Below, piece after piece: positions 5,124-9,663 of a DNA stretch of 9,663 nucleotides. The notes under the pieces were generated by a model that did not search any database, was not told the DNA's origin, and was given only the letters and a program-made list of their open reading frames with translations. Every line of letters begins with the position of its first letter. The first letter of the stretch is position 1. The translations under genes and the position numbers were made by a program. This stretch comes from W0P28-013 sp963659365 (GTDB lineage Bacteria; Bacteroidota; Bacteroidia; Bacteroidales; Paludibacteraceae), in the NCBI GenBank assembly GCA_963659365.1, contig CAVKTI010000073.1, positions 1 to 9,663 on the forward strand, written 5' to 3'.

Positions 5124-7127
5124 TTACGCCAAAAATTTGCGAATGTTGTCGGCCACTTGCGCAGGCGTGAAACCGAGTTTTTCGTCGAGCACTTTGTAGG
5201 GTGCCGAAAATCCGAACGATTCCAAACCGTAAACAATGCCATCGGCACCGACAAGTCCTTCGAGATTGACTGGCAGACCAGCCGTCAAACCGAATTTCCG
5301 AACGCCGTGCGGCAACACTTTCTCCTGATATTCAGCCGATTGCGAGCGGAACAAACCTTCCGAAGGCACGGAAACTACACGAATGCGTTTGCCTTCGCCG
5401 CGCAAAATAGTGGCTGCTTCGCAAAGTGTTGAAACTTCGCTGCCCGAAGCCACCAAAATCACATCGGGATTGCCGTCGCAAGTTACGATGTACGCACCTT
5501 TCGCTGCATCGCGGTTGTTGGTTGGCAAGTCGTTGATATTCTGGCGACTAAGAATGATGGCCGACGGCGTAAGCGTGTTTTCCATCATCAGTTTGTAGCA
5601 TTCGGTGCACTCTTCGGCATCGGCTGGGCGCAACACGAGCATCGAATTGCGTCCGTGGTGATTTTTCAGTTTCTCCATCAAGCGGATTTGCGCCTCCTGC
5701 TCCACAGGTTCGTGCGTTGGCCCATCTTCGCCCACACGGAACGCATCGTGCGACCAGATAAATTTGACGGGCAGTTCCATCAAAGCGGCCATGCGCACGG
5801 CTGGTTTCATATAATCAGAAAAGACGAAGAATGTGGCGCAAGCCGCAATCACGCCGCCGTGCAACGCCATGCCAAGGCAAACGCAAGCCATTGTGAGTTC
5901 GGCCACGCCAGCCTGCAAAAATGCGCCGCTGAAATCGCCGCGCGTCATGGCGTGCGTCTGTTTCAAAAAGCCGTCGGTCTTGTCGGAGTTCGATAGGTCG
6001 GCACTCGACACTACCATATTTTCGACCTGCTTGGCCAGTTGCGACAGCACCGCTGCCGATGCGGCACGCGTGGCGCTGTTGGGCTTCTGCTCCACTTTGC
6101 TCCAGTCGATTTGTGGGGCTTTGCCCGAGAAGAATAGTTCCATTTTCGCTGCCAATTCGGGATTTGCAGTCGCCCATTGGGCTTTTGCAGCGCGTTTTTT
6201 GGCAACAATTTCTCTCAATTCGGCCTCGCGGCGGGCGTAGATTTCTTTGGTTTCGGCAAAGAATTGGAACGCATTGTCGGGGTCGCCGCCGAGTGCTTTC
6301 ACCGTGTTGCGGTAGGCTTCGCCGCCGAGCGGTGCACCGTGCGTGGCGCAGTTGTGTTCGTAACTCGATCCGTCGGCTTTCAGCGCGCCTTTGCCCATGA
6401 TGGTATGCCCGATGATGAGTGTCGGACGCTCTTTTTCGGCTTTGGCGGCAGTCAGTGCCTCGCGAATGGCTTTCACATCGTGGCCATCGATTTTGATGAC
6501 GCGCCAGCCCCACGCTTCGTATTTTTTAGCGGTGTCCTCGCAAGTTACAGCGGCGGTTTCGGTCGAAAGTTGAATGTCGTTCGAGTCGTAAAACATGATG
6601 AGATTGTCCAGCCCAAGATTGCCTGCCAAGCGTCCTGCGCCCTGCGAAATCTCCTCTTGCACGCCGCCGTCGGAGATGTAGGCGTAGATGGTTTGGTTCA
6701 TCACATCGCCAAATTTGGCTTTGAGAAATTTGGCGGCGATGGCTGCGCCCACAGCAAAAGCGTGTCCCTGTCCGAGCGGTCCCGATGTGTTTTCGATGCC
6801 GCGTTCCACATCAACTTCGGGGTGGCCGGGCGTTACACTGCCCCACTGGCGCAGTTGTTGCAGTTCGCCTAGCGAAAATTTGCCTGTGCAAGCCAACACC
6901 GAATAAAGCATCGGTGCCATGTGTCCGGGGTCGAGAAAAAAGCGGTCGCGGCTCTCCCAACGCGGATTTTGCGGGTCGTATTCCAAAAATTCGGAATAGA
7001 GTACATTGATAAAGTCTGCGCCGCCCATTGCGCCGCCTGGATGGCCCGAATTTGCCTTCTCGACCATCGATGCCGCCAACACACGAATGTTATTGGCCGC
7101 TCTGTTCATTTGTTCTACGGTGTTCAT
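5124..7127 (-). CDS. tkt: Transketolase
   Basis: The protein has 667 residues, full length for the family. Transketolase is a cytosolic, thiamine-diphosphate-dependent enzyme that moves two-carbon units between sugar phosphates in the non-oxidative pentose phosphate pathway. Visible landmarks are SGHPGGAMGGAD (27-38), DPGHM (66-70), TPGHPE (99-104), GPLGQG (116-121), the cofactor region YISDGGVQEE (150-159) with the diphosphate-binding Asp in SDG instead of the more usual GDG, the catalytic Glu410 in GVAELTMA, and GEDGPTHEPVEQ (466-477). The SDG variant and the surrounding sequence are typical of Bacteroidales enzymes, so nothing suggests loss of activity. An alternative ATG six codons later (7109) is possible. 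It is separated from thrS by a 252-base gap full of repeats, so a shared transcript is uncertain. A strong terminator follows it. Confidence 0.97.
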   Translation of the reverse strand: MNTVEQMNRAANNIRVLAASMVEKANSGHPGGAMGGADFINVLYSEFLEYDPQNPRWESRDRFFLDPGHMAPMLYSVLACTGKFSLGELQQLRQWGSVTPGHPEVDVERGIENTSGPLGQGHAFAVGAAIAAKFLKAKFGDVMNQTIYAYISDGGVQEEISQGAGRLAGNLGLDNLIMFYDSNDIQLSTETAAVTCEDTAKKYEAWGWRVIKIDGHDVKAIREALTAAKAEKERPTLIIGHTIMGKGALKADGSSYEHNCATHGAPLGGEAYRNTVKALGGDPDNAFQFFAETKEIYARREAELREIVAKKRAAKAQWATANPELAAKMELFFSGKAPQIDWSKVEQKPNSATRAASAAVLSQLAKQVENMVVSSADLSNSDKTDGFLKQTHAMTRGDFSGAFLQAGVAELTMACVCLGMALHGGVIAACATFFVFSDYMKPAVRMAALMELPVKFIWSHDAFRVGEDGPTHEPVEQEAQIRLMEKLKNHHGRNSMLVLRPADAEECTECYKLMMENTLTPSAIILSRQNINDLPTNNRDAAKGAYIVTCDGNPDVILVASGSEVSTLCEAATILRGEGKRIRVVSVPSEGLFRSQSAEYQEKVLPHGVRKFGLTAGLPVNLEGLVGADGIVYGLESFGFSAPYKVLDEKLGFTPAQVADNIRKFLA

Positions 7128-7155
7128 AGTATTTTAATTTCAGATTTCAAATTAG

Positions 7156-7203
7156 GTTGATTAGTTGATCGGTTGATTAGTTGATTGGTTTAACGCATTG
7201 GTG
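7156..7203 (+). repeat. 8-base tandem repeat with fixed junction, copy C
   Basis: Four units in perfect 8-base register (GTTGATTA, GTTGATCG, GTTGATTA, GTTGATTG; 7156-7187) run into the junction GTTTAACGCATTGGTG (7188-7203). The same arrangement in the same orientation is found at 9402-9465, on the other side of thrS. It lies 29 bases upstream of the tkt start codon. Confidence 0.85.
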
Positions 7204-7275
7204 AAAGTCTGTGAGGCAAAAAAACAATCTTCAAATGAATTAAATAATTGGGAATTAGATAATTGGGTAATTAAA

Positions 7276-7338
7276 TTCACTGCTCACTGCTCACTTCTAA
7301 CTTCTAACTAAAAATTCCTCACTCCTAATTCCTCATTC
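7276..7338 (-). repeat. Nine degenerate 7-base units in register
   Basis: Read on the - strand, nine consecutive 7-mers follow the loose pattern NARTNAG (for example GAATGAG, GAATTAG and AAGTGAG) without a single register slip from 7338 to 7276. The flank 7236-7275 continues with AATT-based words of similar length (CCAATTA, CTAATTC). The units differ from one another at two or three positions, so this is not simple slippage of one sequence. The tract fills most of the thrS-tkt gap and has no reading frame. Confidence 0.75.
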
Positions 7339-7353
7339 CTAACTATTCTTGCT

Positions 7354-7377
7354 ACTTGCTACTCATATCTTGCGACT
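7354..7377 (-). repeat. 24-base post-stop repeat, copy 2
   Basis: This is the - strand copy of the unit at 3044-3067, with 23 of 24 bases identical. It starts two bases after the thrS stop codon. It is followed by a partial second copy of its own tail (AGCAAGTAGCAAG), which merges into the 7-base units downstream. Confidence 0.8.
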
Positions 7378-7379
7378 TA

Positions 7380-9320
7380 CTAGTAATCGGTCATCATCGT
7401 TTTGACTTCGGCATTGACCATTTGGGCGAATGCGTCGGGTGTCATTGCGCCTTTGTCGCCTTCGCCTTGCTTGCGCACTGCAACGACGCCTTCGGTCATC
7501 TCTTTTTCGCCAACGATGAGCAGATACGGTATGCGTTTCAGTTCGTTGTCGCGAATTTTGCGCCCGATTTTTTCGTTGCGATAGTCGCCAATGGTGCGCA
7601 CATCGAGCAGATTCAGTTTGTCGGCCACCTGTTGTGCGTAGTCGTTGAATTTTTCGCTGATTGGCAGCACCACGGCTTGGTCGGGCGTGAGCCACAACGG
7701 GAATTTGCCGCCTGTGTGTTCGATAAGCACGGCCACAAAGCGTTCCATCGAGCCGAATGGTGCGCGGTGAATCATCACGGGACGGTGTTTCTGATTGTCG
7801 TCGCCTGTGTATTCGAGTTCGAAACGCTCGGGCAAGTTGTAATCCACCTGAATCGTGCCCAACTGCCAGCGGCGACCGATAGCATCTTTCACCATAAAAT
7901 CGAGTTTGGGGCCGTAGAAAGCCGCCTCGCCATACTCAATTTTGGCTGGCAAGCCCTTCTCTTGGCACGCCTCGACGATGGAGCGTTCGGCTTTTTCCCA
8001 AACCTCGTCGCTGCCCACATATTTTTCGCGGTCGTTCGGGTCGCGCAACGAGATTTGCGCCTCGAAGTTCTTGAAATCCAACGCTTTGAATATGATGGCG
8101 ATGATGTCCATCACGCGCAAAAATTCGTCTTTCACTTGGTCGGGACGGCAGAAAATGTGTGCATCGTCCTGCGTGAATGAGCGCACGCGCGTCAAACCGT
8201 GTAACTCGCCGCTCTGTTCGTAGCGATAGACAGTGCCAAACTCGGCCACGCGCAGCGGCAGATCTTTGTACGAGTGCGGCGAATTTTTGTAAACCATGCA
8301 GTGGTGCGGGCAGTTCATCGGTTTCAGCATATAAATCTCGCCCTCTTCGGGAGTGGTGATGGGCTGAAAACTGTCTTTGCCGTAGTGGGCCCAGTGCCCC
8401 GATGTGATGTAGAGTTGCTTTGCGCCGATGTGTGGCGTCATCACCTCTTGGTAGCCGTAGCGTTTTTGTATGGTGCGCAGAAAATCTTGCAAACGCAGGC
8501 GCAACGCCGTTCCTTTGGGCAACCAGAGCGGCAGCCCTTTGCCCACCATATCAGAAAAGGTGAAGAGTTCCAACTCTTTGCCGATTTTGCGGTGGTCGCG
8601 TTTTTTGGCCTCTTCGAGCAGCACCAGATAGTCGTCGAGCATCTTCTTTTTGGGGAATGTGATGCCGTAGATACGCGTCAGTTGCGGACGATGTTCATCG
8701 CCGCGCCAGTATGCGCCAGCCACGCTCAACAGTTTGATGGCTTTTATCGGGCTTGTGTCGGGCAAGTGCGGCCCACGGCACAAATCGACAAATCCGCCTT
8801 GGCGATAGAGCGTGATAGTGCCGTCTTCGAGTTCCGAAATCAGTTCTACCTTATATATTTCGCCTTTGGCTTCGAACATCGCCATTGCTTCGGCTTTGCT
8901 GATGTCTTCGCGCACCACAGCCTCTTTGCGCGCCACCAATTCGACCATCTTCTTTTCGATTTTTTCCAAGTCGGTCTCTTTGATAACCACGCCTGCGGGC
9001 GGCTCTACATCGTAGTAGAAACCATTTTCGATGGCAGGACCAATGCCAAATTTTGTGCCGGGATAGAGTTCGGTCAAGGCTTCGGCCAGCAGGTGCGCCG
9101 AGGTGTGCCAAAAAGTGTGTTTTGCTTCTTCGTCGTCCCACTTGTGGAGGCGGAGCGTGCTGTCGTCGTTTATCGGGCGCGCCAAATCGCGTACCTCGCC
9201 ATTTACCGTGGCAGCCAGCACTTCGGCAGCCAGACGCGGACTAATGCTTTCGGCTATCTGCAGCGCAGTAACGCCTTTTTCGTACTCACGCACAGAGCCA
9301 TCAGGAAAAGTGATTTTCAT
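7380..9320 (-). CDS. thrS: Threonyl-tRNA synthetase
   Basis: The protein has 646 residues. This cytosolic class II synthetase charges tRNA-Thr and edits mischarged serine. Domains in order: TGS (1-60); the editing domain with HTSAH (72-76) and CRGPH (181-185); the catalytic core with NCPHHC (Cys337), motif 2 around LHGLTRVRSFTQDDAH (His388) and motif 3 HRAPFGSMERF (His518); and the anticodon-binding domain (about 545-640). Cys337, His388 and His518 correspond to the zinc ligands of the E. coli enzyme. The frame is open upstream to a TTG at 9362, but that codon overlaps the -7 promoter box. I therefore chose the ATG at 9320, which has GGAAT about ten bases upstream and starts the TGS domain normally (MKITFPDG). 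No T-box-like or tRNA-like leader is visible. The usual followers infC, rpmI and rplT are absent; tkt follows. Confidence 0.97.
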   Translation of the reverse strand: MKITFPDGSVREYEKGVTALQIAESISPRLAAEVLAATVNGEVRDLARPINDDSTLRLHKWDDEEAKHTFWHTSAHLLAEALTELYPGTKFGIGPAIENGFYYDVEPPAGVVIKETDLEKIEKKMVELVARKEAVVREDISKAEAMAMFEAKGEIYKVELISELEDGTITLYRQGGFVDLCRGPHLPDTSPIKAIKLLSVAGAYWRGDEHRPQLTRIYGITFPKKKMLDDYLVLLEEAKKRDHRKIGKELELFTFSDMVGKGLPLWLPKGTALRLRLQDFLRTIQKRYGYQEVMTPHIGAKQLYITSGHWAHYGKDSFQPITTPEEGEIYMLKPMNCPHHCMVYKNSPHSYKDLPLRVAEFGTVYRYEQSGELHGLTRVRSFTQDDAHIFCRPDQVKDEFLRVMDIIAIIFKALDFKNFEAQISLRDPNDREKYVGSDEVWEKAERSIVEACQEKGLPAKIEYGEAAFYGPKLDFMVKDAIGRRWQLGTIQVDYNLPERFELEYTGDDNQKHRPVMIHRAPFGSMERFVAVLIEHTGGKFPLWLTPDQAVVLPISEKFNDYAQQVADKLNLLDVRTIGDYRNEKIGRKIRDNELKRIPYLLIVGEKEMTEGVVAVRKQGEGDKGAMTPDAFAQMVNAEVKTMMTDY

Positions 9321-9359
9321 CTTGGATATTCCTTTTTGATTGATTTTATTTCCAAACTG

Positions 9360-9390
9360 CAAAGATACGAATTTTTGTTGAAAGTAAAAA
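9360..9390 (-). promoter_or_regulatory. Promoter of thrS
   Basis: On the - strand the -7 box TATCTTTG (9367-9360) is a perfect TAnnTTTG. At 19 bases' distance the -33 position reads TTTT (9390-9387), one base off consensus. Transcription should start near 9353, giving a leader of about 33 bases before the ATG at 9320. Confidence 0.65.
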
Positions 9391-9401
9391 AAGTGCGTAA
9401 A

Positions 9402-9465
9402 GTTGAGAAGTTGATGAGTTGATTAGTTGATTAGTTGATTGGTTGATTAGTTTAACGCATTGGTG
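9402..9465 (+). repeat. 8-base tandem repeat with fixed junction, copy D
   Basis: Six units in 8-base register (from GTTGAGAA to GTTGATTA; 9402-9449) are followed by the junction GTTTAACGCATTGGTG (9450-9465), identical to 7188-7203. The tract begins about 12 bases upstream of the thrS -33 position. Here the bases after the junction lead into CAGGTTTCTAGTTTCTC, words also seen in cassettes A and B. Confidence 0.85.
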
Positions 9466-9487
9466 AGAGTTTCAGGTTTCTAGTTTC

Positions 9488-9522
9488 TCAAAATTGCTGG
9501 CGCAATTTTTGTTTCTATGTTT
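9488..9522 (-). repeat. 35-base palindromic repeat, copy 2
   Basis: This is the inverted counterpart of 1879-1913, identical at 34 of 35 bases. The hairpin AAAATTGC/GCAATTTT (9490-9497 with 9502-9509) is intact, and the single change falls in the loop. Confidence 0.85.
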
Positions 9523-9535
9523 ATTTGGCTAATCC

Positions 9536-9560
9536 GACAATTTGAATTTCTGAAATTGTC
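9536..9560. repeat. Inverted repeat GACAATTT/AAATTGTC
   Basis: Perfect 8-base arms (9536-9543 and 9553-9560) surround nine bases. It sits in the gene-free stretch upstream of thrS and has no T-run, so it is not an obvious terminator. It may be an operator or another intergenic palindrome. Confidence 0.5.
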
Positions 9561-9580
9561 TTCGTCTTGCGACTACATTG

Positions 9581-9601
9581 TCAATTATCAATTATCAATT
9601 G
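9581..9601 (+). repeat. Three 7-base units TCAATTA
   Basis: TCAATTA, TCAATTA and TCAATTG stand in tandem. They are preceded by CTTGCGACTA (9566-9575), a word shared with the 24-base post-stop repeats. The rest of 9602-9663 shows no recognisable gene. Confidence 0.7.
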
Positions 9602-9625
9602 CCTTGGCAGTGGCCTCTTTTCCCG

Positions 9626-9644
9626 TTTTCCCCAAAGGGGAAAA
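9626..9644. other. Perfect hairpin TTTTCCCC-AAA-GGGGAAAA
   Basis: An 8-bp perfect stem with a 3-base loop lies near the right edge. No clear T-run follows on either strand beyond the stem itself. It may be the terminator or post-stop element of a gene that lies outside the window. Confidence 0.45.
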
Positions 9645-9663
9645 GCCTTCGTTCGGACGCACT

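Noticed and set aside
4192..5199. 335-codon open frame on the + strand opposite the WYL gene
   Set aside because: It is antisense to a well-supported WYL regulator, has no recognisable domain, and crosses the tkt terminator.
7356..8180. 274-codon open frame on the + strand opposite the 3' part of thrS
   Set aside because: It is an antisense shadow of the ThrRS catalytic and anticodon-binding domains and begins in the intergenic repeats.
8274..9422. 382-codon open frame on the + strand opposite thrS
   Set aside because: It lies almost wholly antisense to an unmistakable thrS and shows no family motifs. Its openness follows from the codon bias of the real gene.

Overview
The window looks like chromosomal DNA from a member of the Bacteroidota, most likely order Bacteroidales. 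Three things support this. The transketolase and threonyl-tRNA synthetase carry Bacteroidales-type motif variants. There is a surface-lipoprotein gene of the Fibrobacter-succinogenes-major-paralogous-domain type that is abundant in this group. Several start regions carry the Bacteroidota promoter pattern TTTG-N18..20-TAnnTTTG, at 15-46, 257-287 and 1909-1938 on the + strand, with weaker forms at 3908-3938 and 9360-9390 on the - strand. The species cannot be named from the sequence alone.

Layout. The left third is on the + strand: tRNA-Ser(UGA) with its own promoter and a strong terminator; a DinD-like/RhuM fusion protein (319-1740); a 600-base gene-free stretch; a lipoprotein (2342-3040); and the broken C-terminal end of an AraC-family regulator (3069-3302). 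The right two thirds are on the - strand. In transcription order they hold thrS (9320-7380), tkt (7127-5124), a WYL-domain regulator (5055-4138) and a small stand-alone HIRAN-domain protein (3844-3449). A hairpin terminator at 3331-3364 separates the two converging blocks. thrS and tkt are housekeeping genes. RhuM/DinD, the lipoprotein, WYL and HIRAN are accessory, and several of these families occur near DNA-damage or phage-defence functions, although no complete known defence system is visible.

Two layers are not explained by the genes. The first is a candidate structured RNA between RhuM and the lipoprotein (core 2006-2197). It consists of nested helices capped by a GAAA tetraloop. All three departures from Watson-Crick pairing in its main helices are G-U on the + strand, a Bacteroidota-type promoter lies upstream and a U-run lies at the 3' end. 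A possible H-type pseudoknot sits directly before the lipoprotein start codon.

The second layer is a repeat vocabulary shared by the major intergenic regions. It includes runs of degenerate 7-mers or 8-mers kept in strict register, a palindromic 35-base unit present twice in inverted orientation, a 24-base unit that follows two unrelated stop codons, and a composite cassette present in inverted orientation at 1760-1860 and 4043-4132. None of these resembles a CRISPR array or an insertion sequence.
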